64,000 nucleotides of DNA from Affinundibacterium flavidum (GTDB taxonomy: Bacteria; Pseudomonadota; Gammaproteobacteria; Burkholderiales; Burkholderiaceae_D), in NCBI RefSeq assembly GCF_014284175.1, contig NZ_JACOGA010000007.1:1-64000 (forward strand), given 5' to 3'. Of the stretch, positions 1 through 8,161 are shown piece after piece (positions within the stretch are counted from its first letter, which is position 1; every line of letters starts with the position of its first letter). Made by a program: the position numbers and the translations under genes. Below the pieces are notes generated by a model. It was given only the letters and a program-made list of their open reading frames with translations, made no database searches and was not told where the DNA came from.

Positions 1-594
1 CCAATTGATCCGGTGAAGGGGCCGAGTCATACGGGCGAAACAAAATCACGTCCGCGAAGTCGGCCAGTGCTTGAAGGAAAGCCGATAGATAGACCGGACG
101 CGGATTCTGGCGTTCTTGTGAATCCGGTCAGCAAGCCCGAGGGAAATAATATTATTGCGACGCCGATCCAGCCGCATGTTGGGCTTGGTATAGTAATGTC
201 TGAGAAAAATGAAAGTGGAGAGGTTCTCGCAAAAGTGAATAAAGGAAGAAGTCCAAATTCAGAAATCAATGCCACTATTGCTGAACTAAACGGATATCAA
301 CAAAGTATTGAAAATGGACGTCTTGGGATTATTAAGCCTGGCAAAGCCTCAGCGCGAGGTGTGGACTATGCAACATATGACCCAGAAGAGGGAATTGTCT
401 ATATTACCGACTCAAAATATAGAGCTTCTGGTGGTAGCTTTCCTCGTACTATTCCACAGAAGAAAGTGAAGTCGTGGACTGAAGAAGTTCAAAATACGGT
501 TCAGAACTGGCCTGACAGTCCATATAAATCGAAAATATTGGAGACGATTAAGAATGGTAACGTCAGACCCGAAATATTTAAGTGGCCGAAATAG
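1..594 (+). CDS. C-terminal part of a probable polymorphic toxin, nuclease-like tip (5' end outside window)
   Basis: The reading frame is open from base 1, so this is the end of a longer protein; the GTG at 13 is only an internal codon. The first ~75 residues are a Pro/Gly/Arg-rich low-complexity linker, as between the carrier and the tip of a polymorphic toxin. The last ~120 residues contain GVDYATYD and, 11-12 residues on, ITDSKYR. This D...DxK spacing fits a PD-(D/E)xK (restriction-endonuclease-like) core. Two small genes follow directly, in the position usual for immunity genes. I infer a secreted or contact-dependent nuclease toxin tip. The carrier type (CdiA, Rhs or other) cannot be told from this fragment, and the nuclease call rests on a short motif. 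Confidence 0.55.
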   Translation, partial: PIDPVKGPSHTGETKSRPRSRPVLEGKPIDRPDADSGVLVNPVSKPEGNNIIATPIQPHVGLGIVMSEKNESGEVLAKVNKGRSPNSEINATIAELNGYQQSIENGRLGIIKPGKASARGVDYATYDPEEGIVYITDSKYRASGGSFPRTIPQKKVKSWTEEVQNTVQNWPDSPYKSKILETIKNGNVRPEIFKWPK

Positions 595-603
595 GGGAAA
601 CTC

Positions 604-1086
604 ATGAATTGGAATGACATTTTAAACTTGCGTGTTTGGACGCCACTTTCGGCTATTGGCGATTATGGAGATCCTATTATTGACGGTATTTTTGAAATTG
701 AAACTAATACTTATGTGAAAACACAGACACATAACAGAAATTTTGAGCTAGGAGATCCAAATGCACCGTTCATTACGAAAGTCTTCTGGGCAACTAACTT
801 AGACGCTCTAAAAAGGCATTTATTTGGAGACCCAGCCTTAGGAAAGGATGCTCCTAAAAATGTACCACCTAGTAACTTACTGAATGGCACAACTGGAAAA
901 TATGTTGATATATTGAATCAAACACGACAAGAGGGGAAGGTTGCCATTGAGCGTGCTGTCTATTCAAATAGTGGTGAATTTCTCTATAAAGCAATAAGTA
1001 TCGGACGAGTAAATTATTGTTTTCTAAATCCACAAGAAGATGAGCAGGAACAAGTTTTTTTAGTCGATTTAGCTCTTGTTAGATAG
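604..1086 (+). CDS. Hypothetical protein, candidate immunity protein
   Basis: A 160-residue protein with no signal peptide or membrane segment. Start ATG at 604 has a good ribosome site (GGGGAAA about 5 bases upstream) and lies 9 bases after the toxin-tip stop codon, so the two are probably co-transcribed. I do not recognise the family. Being small, cytoplasmic and immediately downstream of a toxin tip makes it the first candidate for the cognate immunity protein. This is a positional inference only. Confidence 0.6.
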   Translation: MNWNDILNLRVWTPLSAIGDYGDPIIDGIFEIETNTYVKTQTHNRNFELGDPNAPFITKVFWATNLDALKRHLFGDPALGKDAPKNVPPSNLLNGTTGKYVDILNQTRQEGKVAIERAVYSNSGEFLYKAISIGRVNYCFLNPQEDEQEQVFLVDLALVR

Positions 1087-1114
1087 CAATCTTATCAGTA
1101 GTCGGATACGTATT

Positions 1115-1540
1115 ATGGACCTTATCTTTCATCCACCGTCAAGATTTGGGAAGCTTATTGCAGGAATGCCTAGGTCTAATGCGAGAGCTGTCATGAATCT
1201 CGAATTTAGAGAATTTAAGAAAACTGAAGATTCAATCAATACGACTGATGCATTCAGATCAGTGGGAGTTCATATTTACCACGACGCGAACGATCAAGTG
1301 GATGGTGTTGAAGTATTTAGGCACAGTCAAGTTTTTTTGAGTGGGGTGCAACTTGTTCGCAGAGTTTTATCTGAAGTTGTCAGTGAGTTGAGCACCATTG
1401 GATTAATACCAAAGCTTGAGGACTGGGGATATAGTTTTCTTGATGATACGCTTAGGATTGGATCAGAAGATTTTGGAATTGATCCAGATCCAGTGGTTAG
1501 TTCCATATACGTTGCTCTGAAAACACCGAAAGACTTCTAA
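1115..1540 (+). CDS. Hypothetical protein, possibly C-terminally truncated by frameshift
   Basis: A protein of about 141 residues from ATG 1115; an in-frame TTG at 1076 would overlap the previous gene by 11 bases and is less likely. Family not recognised; it is acidic and soluble, like many immunity proteins. It ends KTPKDF at a TAA (1538-1540). Skipping one base there opens a frame reading KPLLKELEEAGILFKVGK to a stop at 1593, which looks like a natural charged C-terminus. The gene may therefore have lost its last ~18 residues to a one-base insertion, or this may be the real end. Confidence 0.5.
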   Translation: MDLIFHPPSRFGKLIAGMPRSNARAVMNLEFREFKKTEDSINTTDAFRSVGVHIYHDANDQVDGVEVFRHSQVFLSGVQLVRRVLSEVVSELSTIGLIPKLEDWGYSFLDDTLRIGSEDFGIDPDPVVSSIYVALKTPKDF

Positions 1541-1759
1541 GCCGTTATTGAAAGAGCTTGAGGAAGCTGGAATTCTTTTTAAAGTGGGAAAATAAATATA
1601 AATGCTAGTTATCGAAAACAGTGATAAGTTTGAATATTGGCTCGCGGATAAGGGTGTTTTTCTTTGAATGTGTCGATAGTAGGTCAACACGCCCTAGATA
1701 CTGAAAAAATATTCGCTCTTAAATTGGTACCGCGGCAGATCAGCGTGGGATAATTTACG
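1541..1759 (+). other. Gene debris downstream of toxin/immunity cluster
   Basis: No intact gene. It holds the out-of-frame 18-codon extension described for the preceding gene (1539-1595) and a 21-residue frame at 1602-1667 (starting MLVIENSDKF) that looks like the first residues of another small protein, cut off by a stop. This is typical of the decayed ends of toxin/immunity arrays. Confidence 0.4.
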
Positions 1760-2671
1760 CTATGTACTCTGGCTTGACGATACCCGATTCGTCAATGACA
1801 CACCTGCTATCACCAGCAATCCACCCAGCACCATAGAAATCAACACAGGTTCGTTCAGCATGATGCTGCTGAGTGCAACGCCGAATACTGGTACCAAATT
1901 ATTGAACACTGCCGTGCGTGCAGGGCCTATGGCTTTGACGCCTTCGTAGTACCAGACAAAACCGATCACCGTGCCGAAAATGCCGAGGAAAATGATTGCG
2001 CTGATGACTTGCCAAGTCAGTTTGCTGGTATCTAATAGAGGCAATTGATTGAGTGCGCCCATGCTGAGTAAGAGTAATCCCCACAGAGAAGCATAAGTAG
2101 TTGCTGCAATCGGTGTCAAACCCTTGAGCGCGTGCTTGCCGAGTATGGTGTAAGCGGTCCAGGAGCCAACTGCACCTAGCATGAATAATTCACCCACACC
2201 CATAGAGCTGGAAATGTCATGAACAACGGCGAATACATCGCCACGCGTCAGCACGATAGTTGCGCCGACGAAGGCGATAGCAATGCCTAACCATTTAAGT
2301 CCACCTAAACGCTCGCGAAATAAGGCTGCCATGCTCAATGCAGTGACGATGGGACTGAGTGAAACAAATAGCGCGCTACGACCTGCGGGCATGCGCTCTA
2401 AGGCCGCGAGAAAACAAATGTTGTACAGAAAAATACCAGTTGCACCGAGGCCAAAGGTCGCATGTTTTTGTTGTCTCGTGAGTTTAGGCAAGCCACCTTC
2501 TACACGCCATGCGAGCAACAATAAAAACACGCAGGCGACCAGAAAACGTCCAGTGGCTGCGATCATGTGTGGAATTTCAGTCGACACGATGCGACCCGCG
2601 ATAAACGTACCACCCCAGAATAGAGCGACACAAACGAGCTTCAGGTAAACCGATAAAGGTGGCTTGTTCAT
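1760..2671 (-). CDS. EamA/DMT-family transporter
   Basis: A 303-residue, very hydrophobic protein with about ten membrane segments, arranged as two EamA repeats. The first begins LVCVALFWGGTFIAGR and the second is around GSWTAYTILGKHAL, both typical drug/metabolite-transporter signatures. Length is normal for the family (290-310). It is an inner-membrane exporter; the substrate cannot be told from sequence (amino acids and other metabolites are known for relatives). It lies 12 bases downstream of the MBL-fold hydrolase gene on the same strand and is probably co-transcribed with it. Confidence 0.88.
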   Translation of the reverse strand: MNKPPLSVYLKLVCVALFWGGTFIAGRIVSTEIPHMIAATGRFLVACVFLLLLAWRVEGGLPKLTRQQKHATFGLGATGIFLYNICFLAALERMPAGRSALFVSLSPIVTALSMAALFRERLGGLKWLGIAIAFVGATIVLTRGDVFAVVHDISSSMGVGELFMLGAVGSWTAYTILGKHALKGLTPIAATTYASLWGLLLLSMGALNQLPLLDTSKLTWQVISAIIFLGIFGTVIGFVWYYEGVKAIGPARTAVFNNLVPVFGVALSSIMLNEPVLISMVLGGLLVIAGVSLTNRVSSSQST

Positions 2672-2683
2672 AGTGTTGCCAGA

Positions 2684-3757
2684 TCAGTTAGTCGAACTGC
2701 GAACAAAGCGATAGACATCATCAGCATCTAAACGGCGCTTCAATTTGCCTTCAAACCACAGGTGGTGGCAATGTGCCAACGCCTCGCCCAGTGCGAACGT
2801 CAGCTGATGTGCATCGAGCGGGCGTTTGAACATGATCGGTACGATATCGTGCGCCGACAAAGGTGTGGTGCAGGCATCCAACACTTCTTGCAAACGTTCC
2901 GCGTGATGATCTCGCAATTGTTGGATGCGTGTATGGAGGCCGGTGAAAGGCTTGCCATGCGATGGCAGCACTAAGACATCTGCTGGCAGATCCGCGTACT
3001 TGCTTAAAGAATCCAGATATTGCTTTACTGGGTTGGCTTCTGGTTCTGCAGCAAATACCGAGACATTGGTTGAAATACGCGGCAACACCATATCGCCTGA
3101 GATCAGGCAATTTAACGCTGCGCAATACAGAGATACGTGTTCGGGCGAATGTCCAAAACCGGTAATGATGCGCCACGCATGTTGGCCTATCGTGATGTCC
3201 TGTCCATCTTGCAAGCGGTGATAGGAAGTTGGTACGGTCGGTACTAAGCGTGTGTAATAAGTTTTGCGTTCTTGAATTTTTTCCTGCATGTCGGCAGTGA
3301 CCATGCCATGTTTGCGGAAGTGCGGGAACATCGCTGAGCCATCGACCCCCGGCAAGCCAGCTGACATCATGCGTGCAAAGGCGTATTCACCCGTGCTCAT
3401 GTAGAGCGGTGCATTCCACAAAGTGCACAGCCAATCTGCGCTGCCGACATGGTCTGGATGGCAGTGGGTGGCGATCACACGCACGATCGGCAAACCTTTG
3501 AGATGCGAGGCAAATAAAATTTCCCAAGCATCGCGCGTGGCATCGCTATTGATGCCGCAATCGACCACAGTCCAACCGTGCGCGGGACCCGCATCGGTTT
3601 GGTAGATGTCTTCGATCAACCATAAGTTGATGTGATTGAGCGCAAACGGCAAGCCCATTCTGATCCACAACACGCCGGGGGCAATTTCTATGGTTTGACC
3701 CGCCTCTGGTAGTTTGTCATTGAGAGGGTAATGCAATGCTTGTTCTTGATGATTCAT
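2684..3757 (-). CDS. MBL-fold metallo-hydrolase
   Basis: A soluble metal-dependent hydrolase of about 357 residues. The zinc motif THCHPDH gives H98, H100, D102 and H103; further ligands are likely in GFGHSPEH and LPSHG. The C-terminal ~80 residues resemble the helical domain found after the MBL fold in LACTB2/GloB-like proteins. A longer frame reaches 3844, but ATG 3757 (MNHQEQALHY) is preferred because the extra 29 residues look like untranslated leader. It is transcribed away from liuR. The natural substrate is unknown: a thioester or hydroxyacyl-glutathione type is plausible from the family and from the neighbouring acyl-CoA genes. Confidence 0.82.
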   Translation of the reverse strand: MNHQEQALHYPLNDKLPEAGQTIEIAPGVLWIRMGLPFALNHINLWLIEDIYQTDAGPAHGWTVVDCGINSDATRDAWEILFASHLKGLPIVRVIATHCHPDHVGSADWLCTLWNAPLYMSTGEYAFARMMSAGLPGVDGSAMFPHFRKHGMVTADMQEKIQERKTYYTRLVPTVPTSYHRLQDGQDITIGQHAWRIITGFGHSPEHVSLYCAALNCLISGDMVLPRISTNVSVFAAEPEANPVKQYLDSLSKYADLPADVLVLPSHGKPFTGLHTRIQQLRDHHAERLQEVLDACTTPLSAHDIVPIMFKRPLDAHQLTFALGEALAHCHHLWFEGKLKRRLDADDVYRFVRSSTN

Positions 3758-3872
3758 GGCTATGTGTATGTGGCGCAACAGTGTATTGAACCCAGATTTT
3801 CCATTAGGCGCACCTACGGTGCTATTTGCGTGCTGACAGCGCATTTTCGGCCATTTTTGTTGCTCTTCGTTG

Positions 3873-3890
3873 CCAATAGCAAGCTATTGG
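3873..3890. repeat. Short perfect hairpin in the MBL-hydrolase/liuR divergent region
   Basis: Within the 399-base divergent intergenic region 3758-4156, the bases CCAATAGC and GCTATTGG form an 8-bp perfect stem with a 2-base loop. There is no T-run, so it is not an obvious terminator. Apart from this and the LiuR-type operator, nothing else was identified in the region; it should hold promoters for both genes. Confidence 0.4.
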
Positions 3891-3993
3891 CGCCTCATTC
3901 GCATCAAAACTGTCTCGAAAAGTGCATCTGTCATCATCGCAAATCCTAATGGAAAATCTGGGTTGATGCAGAGTTTTAGGCGCATAATGTAAA

Positions 3994-4009
3994 TTGACGT
4001 TTACGTTAA
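3994..4009 (+). promoter_or_regulatory. LiuR-type operator upstream of liuR
   Basis: The 16-base near-palindrome TTGACGTTTACGTTAA lies 148 bases upstream of the liuR start. The same string recurs between liuR and liuA. A dyad of this kind is what is known for LiuR (MerR-family) control of branched-chain amino acid degradation in proteobacteria. It points to autoregulation of liuR and perhaps control of the divergent hydrolase gene. Confidence 0.72.
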
Positions 4010-4156
4010 CTGCGTTTCAGGTAAGATTCTAAGTTCAAAACGCAATTGATGTTGGTCTTATCGCGATTTTTGCGAGAATTCACCGAGATTTTTTGGGTGT
4101 TTTTAAGATAACTTTCTTGTGTCGCATACAGAAAAAACTTTGAAAAAATTCTAGCA

Positions 4157-4561
4157 ATGGCAACTTATACAATTACCGAATTGGCAAAAGAGTTCGATAT
4201 TACGCCCCGTGCAATTCGCTTTTACGAAGATCAGGGCTTGATCAGTCCTAGCCGTGAAGGTCCCAGTGGACGCAATCGCGTGTACTCAGCACGTGAGCGC
4301 ACACACCTGAAATTGACTTTACGTGGCAAGCGTTTGGGTTTGAGCTTGTCCGAAATCAAACACCTGGTGACGATGTATGACTCACCCAAAGACACCGAAG
4401 TTCAGCTTAAAAGTTTCTTGGACGTATTGGCGAAGCACCGTGCTTCTTTGGAGCAACAGCGTGAAGACATTGAAGTCATGCTAGACGAAATCACCGCGCA
4501 CGAAGAAGAAAGCCAGCGCTTGTTGGGAATTGTTAATAAGACAAAATCGAGCTCGCAATAA
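4157..4561 (+). CDS. liuR: MerR-family transcriptional regulator LiuR
   Basis: A 134-residue MerR-type regulator. Residues 4-70 form the winged-helix DNA-binding domain (YTITELAKEFDITPRAIRFY, then the wing with GRNRVYS); residues 75-125 are the antiparallel coiled-coil dimerisation helix. There is no long effector domain and no Cys metal site, as usual for LiuR. It precedes the isovaleryl-CoA dehydrogenase gene, and both intergenic regions around it carry the same palindrome. The expected role is control of leucine/isovalerate catabolism, probably in response to a pathway acyl-CoA. Identity is strong from family plus context. Confidence 0.9.
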   Translation: MATYTITELAKEFDITPRAIRFYEDQGLISPSREGPSGRNRVYSARERTHLKLTLRGKRLGLSLSEIKHLVTMYDSPKDTEVQLKSFLDVLAKHRASLEQQREDIEVMLDEITAHEEESQRLLGIVNKTKSSSQ

Positions 4562-4581
4562 GTAATTACAAATAGTTTGAA

Positions 4582-4603
4582 TTGACGTTTACGTTAACGT
4601 CAA
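4582..4603 (+). promoter_or_regulatory. LiuR-type operator (extended/double) upstream of liuA
   Basis: The 16-base string seen upstream of liuR is repeated exactly here and continues into an overlapping dyad centred on ACGTTAACGT, ending GTCAA at 4603, so two overlapping half-shifted sites can be read. It lies between liuR and liuA, about 240 bases upstream of liuA, and is the natural control point for the downstream liu genes. Confidence 0.75.
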
Positions 4604-4687
4604 TTAGAAGTATCATTTTTTGTGTTTGAAATTATCAATATTAATCGCTTTAACTTATCGCAATAAATAGTACTGCGGGTGTAATCT

Positions 4688-4795
4688 AAAACCCCTCAAC
4701 GCCGAGGCACCGAGACGCTGAGTAAAACCTTAAAAGAGAGGTTTTCTCTGTTTTCGATTTTTCCGCGTCTCTGCGCCTCGGCGTTGAGAGGTTTT
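4688..4795. repeat. Intergenic repeat family A, copy 1
   Basis: A ~108-base long-stem hairpin. The left arm starts AAAACCCCTCAACGCCGAGG and the right arm ends CCTCGGCGTTGAGAGGTTTT. The centre (AAACCTTAAAAGAGAGGTTT) makes a small inner hairpin. It lies between the LiuR operator and liuA and may fold in the liuA leader transcript. Seven copies occur between 4.7 and 21.9 kb. Confidence 0.9.
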
Positions 4796-4843
4796 AAAAT
4801 GCATTAAATCTGCGCTCTATTTTTTCTACAAATCGAGGACACT

Positions 4844-6028
4844 ATGCTGCACTTACTAGGTTTAACTTTTGATCATGGCGAAGACATCGCCGCTTTGCGC
4901 GAAGCTGTTCAGCAATTTGCTGCGGCCGAAATCGCACCACTCGCTGCGGAAATGGACAGAACCGATCAATTCCCTATGCATCTTTGGAAAAAAATCGGCG
5001 ACATGGGTTTGCATGGTATGACGGTCTCCGAAGAATACGGTGGCGCGAATATGGGTTACCTCGCGCACATCATCGCGATGGAAGAAATCTCCCGTGCTTC
5101 TGCTTCCGTTGGTTTGTCATACGGCGCGCATTCTAATCTATGCGTGAATCAAATTAACCGTAATGGCAATGCAGAACAAAAAGCGAAATATTTACCAAAA
5201 TTGATTTCCGGCGATCACGTCGGTGCTCTCGCGATGTCTGAGCCAAATGCCGGTTCTGACGTAGTTAGTATGAAGTTACGCGCTGATTTAAAAGGCGATC
5301 GCTATGTTTTGAACGGTTCCAAAATGTGGATCACGAATGGTCCTGATGCGGATACTTTGGTGGTGTACGCGAAGACTGATCTGGAAGCTGGACCACGTGG
5401 CATGACAGCGTTCATCATCGAAAAAGGCTATAAAGGTTTCAGCATTGCGCAGAAACTCGACAAGCTAGGTATGCGCGGTTCCCACACCGGTGAATTGGTT
5501 TTCCAAGATTGCGAAGTGCCAGTAGAAAACGTATTGGGTGGCGTAGGCAAGGGTGTGAATGTATTGATGTCTGGTCTCGACTTTGAACGTACCGTCTTGT
5601 CCGGCGGCCCACTCGGCATCATGCAAGCTTGTATGGATGAAGTGGTTCCCTACATCCATGACCGTAAACAATTCGGTCAAGCCATCGGTGAATTCCAATT
5701 AATGCAAGGCAAACTCGCGGATATGTATTCCACCATGATGGCATGCAAGGCTTACGTCTATGCAGTTGGTCAAGCTTGTGACCGTGCGAAAACACCAGAG
5801 GCAGTACGTGCTTTGCGCAAAGACGCGGCTGGTGCGATTTTGTATTCAGCAGAAAAAGCGACTTGGATGGCGGGTGAAGCGATTCAGACTTTGGGTGGTA
5901 ATGGTTACATCAACGAATATCCAGTTGGCCGCTTGTGGCGTGATGCGAAGTTGTATGAGATTGGTGCCGGTACGAGCGAAATTCGCCGTATGCTGATAGG
6001 TCGCGAGCTGTTCGCTGAGACACTTTGA
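4844..6028 (+). CDS. liuA: Isovaleryl-CoA dehydrogenase
   Basis: A 394-residue FAD-dependent acyl-CoA dehydrogenase oxidising isovaleryl-CoA to 3-methylcrotonyl-CoA and passing electrons to ETF. The N-terminal helical domain, the middle strand domain ([31 protein letters not shown]) and the C-terminal helical domain ([19 protein letters not shown]) are all present. E248 in [12 protein letters not shown] is at the position of the isovaleryl-CoA dehydrogenase catalytic base; most other acyl-CoA dehydrogenases place theirs near the C-terminus, so this separates it from relatives. Length is normal. It follows the LiuR operator, and its ribosome site is CGAGGAC. Confidence 0.95.
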   Translation: MLHLLGLTFDHGEDIAALREAVQQFAAAEIAPLAAEMDRTDQFPMHLWKKIGDMGLHGMTVSEEYGGANMGYLAHIIAMEEISRASASVGLSYGAHSNLCVNQINRNGNAEQKAKYLPKLISGDHVGALAMSEPNAGSDVVSMKLRADLKGDRYVLNGSKMWITNGPDADTLVVYAKTDLEAGPRGMTAFIIEKGYKGFSIAQKLDKLGMRGSHTGELVFQDCEVPVENVLGGVGKGVNVLMSGLDFERTVLSGGPLGIMQACMDEVVPYIHDRKQFGQAIGEFQLMQGKLADMYSTMMACKAYVYAVGQACDRAKTPEAVRALRKDAAGAILYSAEKATWMAGEAIQTLGGNGYINEYPVGRLWRDAKLYEIGAGTSEIRRMLIGRELFAETL

Positions 6029-6143
6029 TATCGATATATCCGATTCTCCGATGCATTCCGTTGTTGCCCCGTCCTCGCAATATCGACATATTGCTGCGGG
6101 TGGCGCCTAGGACTGCATTCGGATAATCGAATATCTCGACATC
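6027..6143. repeat. Intergenic repeat family E, copy 1
   Basis: A ~117-base imperfect inverted repeat. The ends GATATCGATATATCCGAT and ATCGAATATCTCGACATC pair imperfectly, and a core contains CTCGCAATATCGACATATTG. The same core recurs at about 15547-15570 after liuB. It begins at the liuA stop codon and could act as a 3' hairpin. Confidence 0.65.
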
Positions 6144-6238
6144 AAAGCCTAAATGAATACGTGTAGTACGTTAAAAAGAATCGCCGAACCGGTGATGTCG
6201 CTAGTTTGTATTGAGAGATTTTGAAACGGTTGACGCGC

Positions 6239-8005
6239 ATGCCCCAAATCGCCTTCCCTAAATTATTGTCTTCGCAAATTGCATTCGACATTGCAAGGAC
6301 GATACTCGACGGCTTCGATAAGCACTATCGAGTATTTCGGGCGACGACGCAGGCGGCAAAGCAGCGTTTTGAACGTGGTGATTGGAAAGCGGCGCAAGAT
6401 GATGCGCGTGAGCGGATTGCTTATTACGATACGCGCGTTAAGGAATGCGTACTAATTCTGGAGGATGAATACGAAAGTGAAGATCTGACCGATGAGGTGT
6501 GGCGTGAAGTGAAGCTGCATTACATGGGTTTGCTGATTGATCATCTGCGTCCCGAGTTGGCAGAGACATTTTTTAACACCGTCTGCACCAAGCTCTTGCA
6601 TCGTACTTATTTTCACAATGACTTTATTTTTGTGCGTCCGGCGACAGCCACAGATTACATAGAACGTGAAGATACGCCAGCGACTTATCGCGTGTATTAC
6701 CCCTCCGCTGATGGCCTGAGTTTTAGTCTGAAGCGCATAGTCACGAACTTTCAATTGCAAACACCGTTTGCGCATCTGGATGTGGATATTGCCAAAGTCG
6801 AAGCGCGTTTATTGGAACAGTTTGGCGATACGCGCTTTGAGCCGAATCACCAATTACAGGTGTTGGCGAATTTGTTCTTCCGCAATAAGACCGCTTACAT
6901 CATCGGCAAGAGCATCAACGGCAATCAAGAAATGCCGTTCGTGATTCCTATCATTCATAATAAAAATCGTGAATTAATTTTGGATACTGTGCTGTTTGAT
7001 AACATGCACATCACGGTCTTGTTCTCATTTACGCGTGCCTACTTTATGGTTGATATGGATGTGCCTTCGGCTTACGTCCAATTTATCCGCAGCATCTTAC
7101 CGCGCAAGCCGCGTAGTGAAATCTACACCATGCTGGGTTTGCAAAAGCATGGCAAGAATTTGTTCTACCGTGACTTCTTACACCATCTAAAGTATTCGTC
7201 AGACATGATAGAAGCGGCACCCGGTATTCGTGGCCTGGTGATGCTGGTGTTTGCACTGCCGTCTTTCCCGTATGTGTTTAAGTTAATCAAAGACAGCTTC
7301 CCTCCACCGAAGGAAACCAGCAAAGCTTTAATCAAAGAAAAATATTTGCTGGTGAAAAACCATGATCGCGTAGGTCGCCTCGCAGATACTTTGGAATATT
7401 CTGACGTGGCGTTTCCACGCGCTCGTTTTTCCGAAGATTTACTCGCAGAAATTCGTCGTTATGCGCCGTCGATACTTGAGGTGAATGAAGACGAAGTCAT
7501 CATTAAACATCTGTACATAGAACGTCGCATGACGCCTCTCAATATTTGGCTGACTGAGGCGGAGCAAAGAGGTGATGACGCCGCGCTGGAACACGCGATA
7601 GTTGAATACGGCAATGCGATCAAAGAGCTGGTTGGTGCAAATATTTTCCCCGGCGATATGCTGTATAAAAACTTCGGCGTAACGCGTCATAAACGTGTCG
7701 TTTTCTATGACTACGATGAGATAGAAACCATTGTTGATTGTAATTTCAGAACGATACCTTTACCACGCAATGAAGAAGATGAAATGTCGGCAGAACCTTG
7801 GTATCCAATAGGGAAGTACGATGTATTTCCTGAACAGTTTGGTACCTTCTTATTGGGCAATGCCAAGGTCAAAGAATATTTTATGAAACACCACGCCGAC
7901 TTGCTGACAGCGCAATATTGGCAAGAGCGTAAAGAAAGAATTGTGAGAGGGAAAGTGGATGATGTTTTTCCTTATCCGCAGAATATAAGATTTATGAACA
8001 TGTAA
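6239..8005 (+). CDS. aceK: Isocitrate dehydrogenase kinase/phosphatase
   Basis: A ~588-residue bifunctional enzyme that phosphorylates and dephosphorylates isocitrate dehydrogenase, switching carbon between the TCA cycle and the glyoxylate shunt. The C-terminal half matches AceK closely: [18 protein letters not shown] (ATP-binding and catalytic Lys), [46 protein letters not shown] and [10 protein letters not shown]. The N-terminal ~300 residues are the AceK regulatory domain. ATG 6239 is preferred; an in-frame TTG at 6221 would add six residues. Placement among liu genes makes sense because leucine breakdown yields acetyl-CoA, whose use requires the glyoxylate shunt. No aceA or aceB is in the window. 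Confidence 0.95.
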   Translation: MPQIAFPKLLSSQIAFDIARTILDGFDKHYRVFRATTQAAKQRFERGDWKAAQDDARERIAYYDTRVKECVLILEDEYESEDLTDEVWREVKLHYMGLLIDHLRPELAETFFNTVCTKLLHRTYFHNDFIFVRPATATDYIEREDTPATYRVYYPSADGLSFSLKRIVTNFQLQTPFAHLDVDIAKVEARLLEQFGDTRFEPNHQLQVLANLFFRNKTAYIIGKSINGNQEMPFVIPIIHNKNRELILDTVLFDNMHITVLFSFTRAYFMVDMDVPSAYVQFIRSILPRKPRSEIYTMLGLQKHGKNLFYRDFLHHLKYSSDMIEAAPGIRGLVMLVFALPSFPYVFKLIKDSFPPPKETSKALIKEKYLLVKNHDRVGRLADTLEYSDVAFPRARFSEDLLAEIRRYAPSILEVNEDEVIIKHLYIERRMTPLNIWLTEAEQRGDDAALEHAIVEYGNAIKELVGANIFPGDMLYKNFGVTRHKRVVFYDYDEIETIVDCNFRTIPLPRNEEDEMSAEPWYPIGKYDVFPEQFGTFLLGNAKVKEYFMKHHADLLTAQYWQERKERIVRGKVDDVFPYPQNIRFMNM

Positions 8006-8012
8006 ATTCGTT

Positions 8013-8120
8013 AAAACCCCTCAACGCCGAGGCGCCGAGACGCTGAGTAAAACCTTAGAAGAGAGGTTTTCTCTGTTTTCGATTTTCTCTGCGCCTCTGC
8101 GTCTCAGCGTTGAGGGGTTT
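8013..8120. repeat. Intergenic repeat family A, copy 2
   Basis: Long-stem hairpin starting 8 bases after the aceK stop. The left arm AAAACCCCTCAACGCCGAGG pairs with the right arm ending CTCAGCGTTGAGGGGTTT. Same orientation as copy 1. Confidence 0.9.
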
Positions 8121-8161
8121 AAAAAGTATTTTCGATAAACAACAAGTAACTGGAGAAAACC

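Noticed and set aside
4688..4795. Family A repeats as CRISPR or as rho-independent terminators
   Set aside because: They are single dispersed hairpins kilobases apart with no spacer array, and they do not end in a consistent T-run of terminator length.
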